Shown here one piece after another: positions 7,955 to 16,282 of a DNA stretch of 54,889 bases. Made by a program: the position numbers and the translations under genes. Source of the DNA: Lachnospiraceae bacterium UBA3282 (GTDB taxonomy: Bacteria; Bacillota; Clostridia; Lachnospirales; Lachnospiraceae). Below the pieces are notes generated by a model. It was not told where the DNA came from and did no database searches. It saw only the letters and a program-made list of their open reading frames with translations. The DNA lies in assembly GCA_002361735.1 (NCBI GenBank), contig DETS01000049.1:23819-78707 (forward strand), written 5' to 3'. Each line of letters starts with the position of its first letter. Positions within the stretch are counted from its first letter, which is position 1.

Positions 7955-8770
7955 ATGAAAAGGAAAATTTTAACAGCTGTAATGGCAGTCAGTATGGCAG
8001 TGAGTTGTCTGACAGGGTGCGGCAGCTCCGGCGGGGCGAAGGGAACGGTTACCACGGATGGTTCGACTTCCATGGAAAAAGTGATCGGGGCACTGGGCGA
8101 ATCTTTTATGGAACGAAATCAGGGAATCAACTTTTCTTACAATCCGACAGGAAGCGGCAGCGGTATTTCCGCAGTGGCAAACGGGACCTGTGATATCGGC
8201 CTTTCCAGCAGGAATCTAAAAGAAGAAGAAAAGGCGGACGGATTACAGGAAACGGTTTTAGCGATAGATGGAATAGCGGTCATTGTCAATAAAAGTAATG
8301 AGGTAGCAGATTTAAGCCTGGAGCAGATCGCCGGTATCTATACGGGTGAGATTACGAACTGGTCAGAGCTTGGAGGCAGTGACGGAGAAATCGTTGTAAT
8401 AGGGCGTGAGTCCGGAAGCGGTACAAGAGATGGTTTTGAGTCCATCACGGGAACGGAAGATGCCTGTGTGCTGCGGCAGGAGTTAACGTCTACCGGCGAC
8501 GTGATCGCTACCGTCAAGAGCAATGAAAATGCAATCGGCTACGCATCGCTGGCATCGGTAGACGACGCGGTTTTGACGCTGTCAGTCGGAGGGGTGCTTC
8601 CCAGCTCTGAAACGGTGCTTGACGGAAGTTATGCGATTCAAAGACCTTTCGTTCTGGTGACGAAAGAAGGAAAGGAATTATCCGCAGCGGCAAAAGCGTT
8701 TTTTGACTATGCCTTGTCGGAAGAAGCAAAAGAGGTAATAGAGGGGGCAGGGGTAGTTCCTGCAAACTGA
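7955..8770 (+). CDS. pstS: Phosphate ABC transporter substrate-binding lipoprotein PstS
   Basis: A 271-residue phosphate-binding lipoprotein; signal peptide ends in lipobox LTGC (Cys22). The mature N-terminus has the phosphate-loop motif TTDGSTSMEKVI, followed by NPTGSGSGISAVANG and DIGLSSRNLK. The second lobe has GRESGSGTRDGFE, another phosphate-contact motif, and the chain ends with the usual GAGVVP. GGAGGAG at 7942-7948 selects ATG 7955 over 7952. It is first in a tight pstSCAB-phoU operon, so it should be the high-affinity phosphate receptor. Bases here look more AT-rich (many AAA, GAA, TTA codons) than in flanking genes, by eye only. Confidence 0.96.
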   Translation: MKRKILTAVMAVSMAVSCLTGCGSSGGAKGTVTTDGSTSMEKVIGALGESFMERNQGINFSYNPTGSGSGISAVANGTCDIGLSSRNLKEEEKADGLQETVLAIDGIAVIVNKSNEVADLSLEQIAGIYTGEITNWSELGGSDGEIVVIGRESGSGTRDGFESITGTEDACVLRQELTSTGDVIATVKSNENAIGYASLASVDDAVLTLSVGGVLPSSETVLDGSYAIQRPFVLVTKEGKELSAAAKAFFDYALSEEAKEVIEGAGVVPAN

Positions 8771-8785
8771 GATGAGGAGATTTCT

Positions 8786-9649
8786 ATGAGCAAAACGATT
8801 GATAAAGTAATGCAGGGATTTTTCCTCCTCTGTGGACTCATTACCGTAGGCTGCGTGTGCCTGATAACCTTTTATCTGATCATATCGGGGATTCCGGCAG
8901 TCCGGGAAATCGGACTTGGAAAATTCCTGTTCGGGAAAGTATGGGCTTCTACGGCAAAAGAGCCGCTATACGGGATTATGCCGTTTATCCTGACCAGTGT
9001 ATATGGAACAGTTGGCGCGATTATGATTGGCGTTCCCATCGGTTTTTTTACAGCAGTCTATCTGGCGAAGTTTGCGCCGGGGTGGATAAAAAAGAGTGTT
9101 GGTTTTGTGGTTTCGCTCCTCGCTTCAATCCCTTCTGTGGTTTATGGGCTTGTGGGGATGCTGGTTCTGGTTCCGGCAGTCAGAGAGCTGTTTCAGATAG
9201 CGGACGGGGCGACACTTTTTGCGGCGATGATCGTGCTTGCCGTTATGATACTGCCGTCAATCATCAATGTGTCCGTGACGGCACTCGATGCGGTTCCAAA
9301 GAAATATGAACAGGGCGCTCTTGCGCTCGGCGCTACGGAATGTGAAACCTGTTTCAGGGTTTCCGTTCCGGCGGCAAAGTCAGGGATCATTGCCTCTGTA
9401 GTGCTTGGCATTGGGAGAGCGGTCGGCGAGGCAATGGCGGTCATGATGGTATCGGGAAATGTCGCCAATATGCCGAAACTTTTTGGCTCCGTAAGATTTT
9501 TGACGACTGCTGTGGCGTCGGAAATGTCTTATGCGTCGGGATTGCAGAAGCAGGCATTGTTTTCCATAGCGCTGGTTTTGTTTGTATTTATTATGGTGAT
9601 CAATTTTGTGCTGCGCAAGGTAACCTTGGGAGGTGACGGAGCAAAATGA
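8786..9649 (+). CDS. pstC: Phosphate ABC transporter permease PstC
   Basis: A 287-residue permease with six membrane helices. Typical PstC signatures are FLFGKVWAS, the helix LLASIPSVVYGLVGM, and the EAA-loop region YEQGALALGATECETCFRVSVPAA followed by GIGRAVGEAMAVMMVSGN (each read in shorter blocks). It starts 16 bases after pstS behind GAGGAG and ends by overlapping pstA by 4 bases (ATGA), indicating translational coupling. With PstA it forms the phosphate channel. Confidence 0.96.
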   Translation: MSKTIDKVMQGFFLLCGLITVGCVCLITFYLIISGIPAVREIGLGKFLFGKVWASTAKEPLYGIMPFILTSVYGTVGAIMIGVPIGFFTAVYLAKFAPGWIKKSVGFVVSLLASIPSVVYGLVGMLVLVPAVRELFQIADGATLFAAMIVLAVMILPSIINVSVTALDAVPKKYEQGALALGATECETCFRVSVPAAKSGIIASVVLGIGRAVGEAMAVMMVSGNVANMPKLFGSVRFLTTAVASEMSYASGLQKQALFSIALVLFVFIMVINFVLRKVTLGGDGAK

Positions 9650-10500
9650 GATGGGAGACAACCCGTAATTTCAAGCAGGCAGCATGGAAAGCCCTGATGT
9701 TAGTAAGCGCTTTGATTACCTGTTCCATTTTAGTATTTATGATTGGGTATGTGCTGGGACAGGGCGTGAAAGGGTTAAGCATTGATTTCCTGACGACAAA
9801 GCCAAGCTATTTAACGGAACATATCGGTATTTTACCGGACATTTTGAATACCGTTTATATCCTTGTTGTGGCGATTGCCGTGCTATTGCCATTGGGCGTA
9901 GGGGCGGCGGTTTATCTGAGCGAGTATGCAAAAAACGATAAAGTGGTAAGGGTGATCGATTACGCAGCGGATATTCTTTCGGGTATTCCGTCCATTATAT
10001 ACGGTTTGGTGGGAATGTTGTTTTTTTGCCAGTTTTTAAGGATGGAAACGAGCCTGCTTGCCGGAGCATTGACCCTGGTGATTATGAATCTTCCGACGCT
10101 GATGAGAACGACAAGGGAGAGCCTTTTATCCGTGGCAAAGGGATTGAGAGAGGGGGGATATGGGCTTGGGGCGTCAAAATGGAGAGTCGTGAGGAGCATT
10201 GTGATACCGGAGTGTCTGGATGGCATGATAACAGGCTGTATCCTCTCGGCAGGAAGAATCTTAGGAGAATCGGCAGCACTTCTGTTTACCGCTGGATTTG
10301 CCCATACCCTGCATGGTTTTTTTGATGGGATCACCAATGCCGGAGCCACACTTACAGTGGCATTATATGTATACGCAAAGGAGCAGGGAGAATTTCAGGT
10401 GGCGTTTTCCATAGCGGTGATTTTAATGCTGTTAGCAGTTATCGTAAATATGAGCGCAGAGATCGTAAAAGCAGTGTTCAAAAGAAAAAAGGAAGGATAG
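9646..10500 (+). CDS. pstA: Phosphate ABC transporter permease PstA
   Basis: A 284-residue permease, partner of PstC. It shows GVGAAVYLSEYAK, then DILSGIPSIIYGLVG, LREGGYGLGASKWRVVRS and the loop GRILGESAALLFTAGF, all usual in PstA. Start ATG 9646 overlaps the pstC stop (ATGA). The downstream pstB starts 2 bases after its stop. The C-terminus ends in a Lys-rich cytoplasmic tail. Confidence 0.96.
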   Translation: MRWETTRNFKQAAWKALMLVSALITCSILVFMIGYVLGQGVKGLSIDFLTTKPSYLTEHIGILPDILNTVYILVVAIAVLLPLGVGAAVYLSEYAKNDKVVRVIDYAADILSGIPSIIYGLVGMLFFCQFLRMETSLLAGALTLVIMNLPTLMRTTRESLLSVAKGLREGGYGLGASKWRVVRSIVIPECLDGMITGCILSAGRILGESAALLFTAGFAHTLHGFFDGITNAGATLTVALYVYAKEQGEFQVAFSIAVILMLLAVIVNMSAEIVKAVFKRKKEG

Positions 10501-10501
10501 C

Positions 10502-11251
10502 ATGGCAAAATTTGAGATAGAAAAATTAAATTTATACTACGGTTCCTTTCAGGCTCTAAAGGGAATCGATATGGAGATTCCGGAGCATGAAGTGACCGCT
10601 TTTATCGGGCCAAGCGGCTGTGGGAAATCAACCTTTTTGAAATGCCTAAACCGCATGAATGACCTGGTGGAAGGGTGCAGAATAGAAGGGAATGTCCTGC
10701 TGGACGGCAGTAACATTTATGAGGACGCGAATGTCAGTCATCTTAGAAAAAGAGTGGGCATAGTATTTCAACAGCCCAATCCCTTTCCGATGAGCATTTA
10801 TGACAATATCGCGTTTGGACCGAGAACGCATGGGATCAAAAGCAAGGCAAAATTGGATGAAATTGTGGAGCGTTCTTTAAAGCAGGCGGCAATCTGGGAA
10901 GAATGCAGGGACAGGTTAAAGAAAAACGCTTTGGGAATGAGCGGCGGGCAGCAGCAGCGGCTTTGTATTGCGAGGGCGCTTGCGGTAGAGCCGGAGGTTC
11001 TTTTAATGGATGAGCCGACAAGTGCCCTGGACCCGATATCTACTTCTAAAATAGAAGATTTGATCATGGAACTAAAGGAGAGATATACCATTGTGATCGT
11101 TACGCACAATATGCAGCAGGCAGCACGAATTTCTGACAGGACGGCATTTTTCCTGCTGGGAGATTTGGTTGAGTATGACGAAACGGAAAAGATTTTTTCA
11201 AAACCCGCAAAGCAGAAAACGGAAGATTATATTACGGGCAGATTTGGTTGA
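10502..11251 (+). CDS. pstB: Phosphate ABC transporter ATP-binding protein PstB
   Basis: A 249-residue ATPase of the PstB type: Walker A GPSGCGKS (36-43), the PstB-specific RMNDLVEGCRIEG region, Q-loop VFQQPNPFPMSIYDN, signature MSGGQQQR, Walker B VLLMDEPTSALDPIS and switch His in VTHNMQQAARISD. Length and the NPFPMSI motif distinguish it from the amino-acid ATPases earlier in the window. Its translation is probably coupled to pstA (2-base gap), with AAGGAAGG at the end of pstA as ribosome site. Confidence 0.97.
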   Translation: MAKFEIEKLNLYYGSFQALKGIDMEIPEHEVTAFIGPSGCGKSTFLKCLNRMNDLVEGCRIEGNVLLDGSNIYEDANVSHLRKRVGIVFQQPNPFPMSIYDNIAFGPRTHGIKSKAKLDEIVERSLKQAAIWEECRDRLKKNALGMSGGQQQRLCIARALAVEPEVLLMDEPTSALDPISTSKIEDLIMELKERYTIVIVTHNMQQAARISDRTAFFLLGDLVEYDETEKIFSKPAKQKTEDYITGRFG

Positions 11252-11263
11252 TGGAGGAAAGAG

Positions 11264-11914
11264 ATGGCAAGGGAATATTACGGGCAGCAGTTAAAGGAAT
11301 TGAAAAACCGGATGCTCCTTCTCGGCAGTATGATAGAGGGGGTGATCGAAGATACGGTCAGGGCGTTGGTCAGTCAGGACATAGAAAAGGCGAAGGAGAT
11401 TGCCGCAGGCGATGATAAGGTGGATAAGCTGGTGCGTCAGATAGAGGAACAATGCTACTCCCTGCTGTTAAGACAACAGCCGGTTGCAAGGGATTTGAGG
11501 GAAGTTTCTGCCGCGTTAAAAATGATCACGGATATGGAACGGATCGGAGACCATGGAACCGATATTTCCGAACTGATAATTCTGATGAGTGAAAATCCGT
11601 ATCCGGAGGAAATCGGGATGATAGAAGAAATGTCAAAGGAAGCGATGATTATGCTGATGGAAGCCGTAGATGCGTTCGCGCAGGCAGACGCAGGAAAGGC
11701 GGAAGCAGTGATCGGGAAGGATGACATAGTAGACGCGTTATTCCTGAAAGTAAAAGACTCGATTGCATTATCCCTTAAAACGAGTGAAACGGACGCCAAA
11801 CAGGAGCTGGATCTGCTTATGGCTGCAAAGTATTTTGAAAGAATTGGCGACCACGCAACGAATATCGCGGAGTGGGTGATTTTTGGCATTACCGGGGAGT
11901 TACCGAAGGATTAG
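11264..11914 (+). CDS. phoU: Phosphate signalling protein PhoU
   Basis: A 216-residue, all-helical protein with two PhoU repeats. Each contains the metal-binding signature: IGDHGTDISEL around residues 92-102 and RIGDHATNIAEW near residues 191-202. PhoU links Pst transport activity to the PhoR kinase and represses the Pho regulon when phosphate is ample. It lies 12 bases after pstB behind GGAGGAAAG, the conserved end of the pst operon. Confidence 0.95.
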   Translation: MAREYYGQQLKELKNRMLLLGSMIEGVIEDTVRALVSQDIEKAKEIAAGDDKVDKLVRQIEEQCYSLLLRQQPVARDLREVSAALKMITDMERIGDHGTDISELIILMSENPYPEEIGMIEEMSKEAMIMLMEAVDAFAQADAGKAEAVIGKDDIVDALFLKVKDSIALSLKTSETDAKQELDLLMAAKYFERIGDHATNIAEWVIFGITGELPKD

Positions 11915-11920
11915 GGGAGG

Positions 11921-12085
11921 ATGGCGCTGTTCTTTTATGCAATCTGTGCAGGAGTTTTACAGATAATAAATGTGGGTGAAGATGCCGTAATCTGTATTTC
12001 AGAAAGTGTTTCAGGGATTAGCGGGATAATAGCCTACGTTGGAACGGCATTGTGGATGCTCCGCAGAGAAAGGACGGCATTTTGA
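11921..12085 (+). CDS. Possible 54-residue small membrane protein after phoU
   Basis: ATG 11921 opens a 54-codon frame immediately after phoU (6 bases after its stop), preceded by GGGGAGG. The product is mostly hydrophobic: an N-terminal MALFFYAICAGV stretch, a middle VICISESVSGISGIIAYVG segment, then WMLRRERTAF, a positively charged end suggesting an N-out/C-in single-pass or hairpin peptide. The ribosome site touches the ATG with no spacer, which is too close; CTG at 11927 would have normal spacing. I do not recognise a family. Support is position, composition and uninterrupted frame only. Confidence 0.4.
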   Translation: MALFFYAICAGVLQIINVGEDAVICISESVSGISGIIAYVGTALWMLRRERTAF

Positions 12086-12228
12086 TCATCAAGAATGGTA
12101 ACCGGCGTGAAATATCATAGTGGCATTATGCAGGCACTGGAAAACGGAAAGGGTGTATAGTATAATATGTGTGGAAATCGATAGTGGACGAGAAACGAAG
12201 CCGCAAACGGCGCGGAAACGAGGCGGAA

Positions 12229-13413
12229 ATGAGCGTAACGATTTTTACCATGACACATAAAAAATTTCCCACCCCCGGCGATCCTGTCTATGTACCGTTG
12301 CAGGTCGGTAAAGCCGGGAAGGAGAATTTGGGCTATATCGGAGATGATACGGGTGTCAATATTTCTGAAAAGAACTGCTACTACGGCGAACTGACAGGCG
12401 TGTACTGGGTCTGGAAAAATATCAAAACGACAGACTATGTGGGAATCTGTCATTACCGCCGTTATTTCTGTACCGAGGAGGGGCGGATCCTTACACAGCG
12501 GGAATATGAGGAAATTCTTTCCGATTACGATATCATTACCTCCAAGCTGCTGAAACTGAATTTTAGTTATTATGAAGGCTATGCAGGAGATTATAATATT
12601 CATGACCTGAATGTCGTGGGGGAAGTGATCAGGGAAGCTTATCCCGCATATTACGAGACCTTCGAGAAGCTGGTACACAGTAAGGGTACGTACTTCGGCA
12701 ATATGATGGTCTGCAAAAAGGAGATTTATGACGCTTACTGTGAGTGGCTGTTCGGCATTTTTGAAAAGGCGGAGGGAAAGATCGACGCTTCCGGGTACGA
12801 CGACTACCACAAGCGGGTCTATGGCTTTATCTCTGAATTTCTGCTCTATGTGTGGACGCAGGTGCAGGGGCTTAAGGTGTATGAGTGCAAGGTCGGCATG
12901 ACCGACGAGAAGCGGGAGACGGCGGAGATAAAGGAGCGGCTGGCGGAATACTTTGCGAAAAAGGACATTGCGGGGGCAAAGGAATACATGCTGGCTTGTT
13001 TGGAAAAGCGTCCTGACGTGCTGATGGAAGCCTCTGACATTACGGGAGAGTTAAAGACGTCTATGCAGGTAATTGCGGTATGCGAGTTGGAAAAACAGGC
13101 TTACGGCAGCAGTACTATTGATCGGATTCAGGACTTTGGGCAGTTGATTGCGCATTTTCAGAAGCTGAATGATGTGATTCAGGGATGGAAAGAGAGGGAA
13201 ACAAAAATGTCTCCCTCAGAAGTAGAGTTTTATTTAAAAAGTGAGTATATTACTGATATCGCGCTGGAAGCCTCGGCGCGGTTGTTTTATCCTGCAGCGG
13301 AGGCGGCGGAGATTACGGCTGCTTTGGCAGCGTCACAAACCCATCTTCCGAATACAGATAATACAGTCCCTTCTCCTTCGTGTAGCCGAAAAGATAGGAG
13401 CGGGGATATCTGA
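12229..13413 (+). CDS. DUF4422-family glycosyltransferase-like protein
   Basis: A 394-residue protein. The first 235 or so residues match the DUF4422 family found in capsule and exopolysaccharide loci: TIFTMTHKKF, NCYYGELTGVYWVWKN, the hallmark GICHYRRYF, TYFGNMMVCKKEIYD and YGFISEFLLYVW. These proteins are thought to be glycosyltransferases, but the reaction is not established to my knowledge. The remaining 150 residues are helical and unrecognised. ATG 12229 (GAGGCGG upstream) is preferred over GTG 12169; a TATAAT at 12161-12166 may be its -10. The last 34 codons lie over the 3' end of the opposite-strand lipoprotein gene, so the C-terminal tail (HLPNTDNTVPSPS...) may be a read-through extension. 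Confidence 0.8.
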   Translation: MSVTIFTMTHKKFPTPGDPVYVPLQVGKAGKENLGYIGDDTGVNISEKNCYYGELTGVYWVWKNIKTTDYVGICHYRRYFCTEEGRILTQREYEEILSDYDIITSKLLKLNFSYYEGYAGDYNIHDLNVVGEVIREAYPAYYETFEKLVHSKGTYFGNMMVCKKEIYDAYCEWLFGIFEKAEGKIDASGYDDYHKRVYGFISEFLLYVWTQVQGLKVYECKVGMTDEKRETAEIKERLAEYFAKKDIAGAKEYMLACLEKRPDVLMEASDITGELKTSMQVIAVCELEKQAYGSSTIDRIQDFGQLIAHFQKLNDVIQGWKERETKMSPSEVEFYLKSEYITDIALEASARLFYPAAEAAEITAALAASQTHLPNTDNTVPSPSCSRKDRSGDI

Positions 13414-14752
13414 CAGGGTTTCCGTTTTCGTCCTCGCCTTCCCCCGATTCCGTGAACAGTACGGCAATCGCAGGCACAGTTCCGTTCGGGGTGTCGGCGT
13501 GATACAGAGCATAGGTGTTTTCCATATAGCCGTTGCTGCTATTATTCTGCAGTTCATCATTGATTACAGCTCCGTAGTCTGTCCCGTCAATGAAAAACGC
13601 ATAGCTGCTTTCCCCGGTAGCAGGATCGACGACTTGACCGTAGAAGGCGAGCCCTTCCTCCGTGCCGTCACCGTCCAGATCGAAATAACAGTCGGGATCA
13701 CCGTCCACGATGGGTTCAAACGTATCGGGATCGCATTTGTAGATATAATAGCGTTCGTCCACAAAATTGCCGCTGTAGCGGTAGTCTTCTTTTAATCCCA
13801 GATCGTACGCTTTTTCATAGGGCAGCATAAAGGCAATTTCCCCGGAGGAATAAGGTCCGAGGAGATAAGGCGCTACCAAAAAGCTGATGCCGCTTTTGGT
13901 AAAGACCCAGTTGTCACCGTCGAACAGCGCGCTGTCCAGATCGTTTTTGGAGGGAGGACCGAACAGTTTATCCCGATAAGCGGGCGTATCCGCCAGATTG
14001 ATCATGTAGTCCAGAACCGTGGCGTGAAAGGCTGCGTAATCTTCGGCAATCTCATCAAAGGCAAGGAGTTCGCCTGTTTTGGCATTGTAGTTTCTGCCGC
14101 CGGAACCGTAGTTGCCGTGGGCGCCGCCGGTGTAGTCATAAACCGTGATCTGAAAGGAAATCACGGCATCATCCGCGCGGGTCACCTTTGTGTTCGCCAT
14201 TGTGCTGTAGCCGAGAAAGTCCCAGCCGTCTTCTCCGAGGCTTGCCGCATAGTCTTCCTTCGCTGTGTCCACAAGCGCATTCTGATTCGTGGAAAAATTC
14301 TGATAGTATGCTTCCAGATCGGCGTTGATTTTTTCTGCGATGTCCGGCGCGTCTTCCATGCTTACCGCAGGTGTCTGTACGCTGTTTGTGAAGATCACAG
14401 TGCCGTCGTCGGCTTTGATTTCGTCGATCGTTTCCTGAATTGTGACGGTGACTTTGGAAGCAGTTGGCGTGTCTGTTTCCGACGGATTGTTTGTGACATT
14501 TGTGTCAGAACTGTCCGCGCTGCTCGCTGCATCATTGGAAGCGTCTTCTGACTGTGTTGGAGCGGTATCGTTTCCTGTTGATTCAGTCTGTGCATGGTCG
14601 GACCCTGTGACGTCGGCGCCGTTCGAAATTTCCTGTCCGGTATCCGCGGAAGAATTATCTTCCGTGCCGCATGCGCATAAACCAACCGCAAGCAGGGCGG
14701 CGAGAAAAGCAGTGGATGTTTGTTGAAATAATGTTTTCTTTTTGGGGTTCAT
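13313..14752 (-). CDS. Secreted lipoprotein with DUF4163/DUF3298 (RsiV/PdaC-like) region
   Basis: A 479-residue lipoprotein: signal peptide with Cys28 in GLCACG, then about 70 residues of low-complexity Ser/Thr/Asp linker. Residues about 105-300 resemble the DUF4163 plus DUF3298 pair: the strand segment with SMEDAPDIAEKINADLEAYY, YDYTGGAHGN, NYNAKTGELLAFDEI and SFLVAPYLLGPYSSGEI. This pair occurs in the anti-sigma factor RsiV and in the deacetylase PdaC, where it binds lysozyme or cell-wall ligands. The C-terminal 150 residues contain an Asp-rich DLDGDGTEEGLAF stretch like a calcium-binding repeat. No catalytic deacetylase domain is present. Function is therefore open; envelope ligand binding is a reasonable guess. 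It ends inside the converging DUF4422 gene. Confidence 0.8.
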   Translation of the reverse strand: MNPKKKTLFQQTSTAFLAALLAVGLCACGTEDNSSADTGQEISNGADVTGSDHAQTESTGNDTAPTQSEDASNDAASSADSSDTNVTNNPSETDTPTASKVTVTIQETIDEIKADDGTVIFTNSVQTPAVSMEDAPDIAEKINADLEAYYQNFSTNQNALVDTAKEDYAASLGEDGWDFLGYSTMANTKVTRADDAVISFQITVYDYTGGAHGNYGSGGRNYNAKTGELLAFDEIAEDYAAFHATVLDYMINLADTPAYRDKLFGPPSKNDLDSALFDGDNWVFTKSGISFLVAPYLLGPYSSGEIAFMLPYEKAYDLGLKEDYRYSGNFVDERYYIYKCDPDTFEPIVDGDPDCYFDLDGDGTEEGLAFYGQVVDPATGESSYAFFIDGTDYGAVINDELQNNSSNGYMENTYALYHADTPNGTVPAIAVLFTESGEGEDENGNPVRYPRSYLFGYTKEKGLYYLYSEDGFVTLPKQP

Positions 14753-14844
14753 GGTTTGGTCCTCTTTTCAGTCATCGTTATTTATCAGTAGTAGTTGTTT
14801 GTTAATCCTATTATTTTATTTCATATTCCTTTGGAAATTTTTAT

Positions 14845-15539
14845 TTATGTTCCGAACGGGCAGGCAACCATGCACAGACCGCAGGCGTGCTTCCTGCCGA
14901 GCGTTTTGATGGACAAACTTCTTTTTTCGTTGCAAAGCTTATAATCTATGAGATCGCTTCTTACAGAGTCAATATTCCATGTTGTATGATGCAATGCCTT
15001 ATGCGGACAGGCATCAACACAGTCTCTGCAATGTTCGGGACAAAGGCTTTCCGTGATTTTTTCACTGTAGGCGAAGGGCGCGTCAATTAAAATCGCAGAG
15101 AGTCTTACCCGCGGGCCGTATTTTTTGGTGATTACCACATCATTTTTCCCAATCCAGCCAAGCCCTGCATGGATGGCGGCAAACTTGAACGAAAAAGGAG
15201 CCTCCAAGTCTGTCTCGTTGTTTTGTGCAACGGGCGGGATGTAGTATGTTACCTTCTGCTCCGTCAGTATTTTTCCAATTGGGCTAAAATTTTTTCCACG
15301 ATGTTTCTGGCGTCCTGAATGCCCTTTTCAAATGCTTCTTCCGTGTAAGTTTCGAGCGTCAATTGTTCCCCGTAAGGGACTGCGAATACGAGGGCGGATT
15401 GATAGACGTCGGCATAGGTGCTGTAGGAAGTATCCGTAAATCCATAAAGGGTTTGCGGGTATGTTAAAAACAGGTCGCGGATGTTTTTTTCAAGCATGGT
15501 AAAATCTATTCGATAGACTTCCAGTGGTAATTGTGTCAT
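14845..15539 (-). pseudogene. QueG-like double 4Fe-4S protein gene broken by one-base frameshift
   Basis: Two adjacent minus-strand frames form one protein. The first (ATG 15539, GGGAG upstream) gives MTQLPLEVYRIDF through KILAQLEK and then hits a stop at 15264. Shifting by one base at the A5 run just before that stop continues as ILTEQKVTYYIPPVAQN into GLGWIGKND, then ferredoxin-like cysteines CPEHCRDCVDACP and CGLCMVACPFGT. The combined product would be about 230 residues, the size of small relatives of epoxyqueuosine reductase that carry two 4Fe-4S clusters but lack the N-terminal cobalamin part in recognisable form. One missing A explains everything, so this is either a recent inactivation or a sequencing error. 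Its substrate would be unknown in any case. Confidence 0.75.
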
Positions 15540-15560
15540 ACAATGCTCCCATAAAAATTT

Positions 15561-15586
15561 CAAGGACTATGTTGCCATAGTCCTTG
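15561..15586 (-). repeat. Perfect 11-base inverted repeat in the leader of the QueG-like gene
   Basis: Arms CAAGGACTATG (15561-15571) and CATAGTCCTTG (15576-15586) enclose a 4-base loop. On the minus strand it lies about 20 bases before the start codon of the broken QueG-like gene, between it and the GNAT gene. There is no T-run directly after it, so an operator or mRNA hairpin is more likely than a terminator. Confidence 0.7.
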
Positions 15587-15703
15587 ACTGTAGTGTCACC
15601 GCAGCGACGCTAACGCTTTTTGAACGTCCACTTGTTGGCAGGACTCTCCTTTAATAGTATTCTACCAAAGATAGATTTTTTGTCAATGACTTTGCAAAAT
15701 TTT

Positions 15704-16261
15704 TCATTTCATAATCCAGTACCCATCATACGCAAACCCGTTTTTTCCGATCAAATACTCCTCCGACTTCGTAAAGCCCGCTCTCTGCACGGCTTTTGCC
15801 CGCTCCACCGCATAGATGGGAACTTTGGTGATGACGCCGTCGCAGCCGAGCAGTTCAGGGATATGGGGCGTAATCAGCGTTGTGATATCATACAGCGCGT
15901 CCTCTGTTTCGTAGTCGCTTCTAACGTCGATGCGCAGGATGCCCGTATTGTGATAGGTGTCTTCGGAAACACGCAGACATAACTCGACGGTCCCGATTAC
16001 GGTTGACGATGTTTTGTCGATAATAGACAGTCTGGCAAACCAGCCGTTTTCATAGGACATTTTCCAAAAGCCAAGCGCCTCTGCCATTCTTTCCTTTGTC
16101 GCATAATAGAAATTATCACCGTCGCAGTTGTCGCTGTTAAAAAAGGGCAGCGCGTTCTTGTCGCTGTAAACCTTTAACAGATCGTCACAGTCCTTTTCCT
16201 CAAATAATCGCAGGATAAATTTCTCACTTTCCAGCGTGGGGCAGGATTCATAAATACTCAT
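15704..16261 (-). CDS. GNAT-family N-acetyltransferase (RimJ/RimL-like)
   Basis: A 185-residue protein with GNAT fold features: TLESEKFILRLFEEKDCDDL at the N-terminus is the typical first strand-helix of the RimJ/RimL branch, TVIGTVELCLR is the central strand, and the C-terminus has AVQRAGFTKSEEYL, the usual last motif before the final strand. The acetyl-CoA loop (Q/RxxGxG/A) is poorly conserved, around RIDVRSDYE. Acceptor unknown. It lies 22 bases after the HD-domain gene on the same strand, so it is likely co-transcribed with it. Confidence 0.85.
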   Translation of the reverse strand: MSIYESCPTLESEKFILRLFEEKDCDDLLKVYSDKNALPFFNSDNCDGDNFYYATKERMAEALGFWKMSYENGWFARLSIIDKTSSTVIGTVELCLRVSEDTYHNTGILRIDVRSDYETEDALYDITTLITPHIPELLGCDGVITKVPIYAVERAKAVQRAGFTKSEEYLIGKNGFAYDGYWIMK

Positions 16262-16282
16262 AAAATATCTCCATGAAATGAT

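Noticed and set aside
15584..15614. MerR-type promoter look-alike: TTGACT with a GTAGTGTCACCGC near-palindrome and long spacer
   Set aside because: The -10 (GCTAAC) is poor, the palindrome has two mismatches, and no plus-strand gene lies downstream before 17.9 kb.
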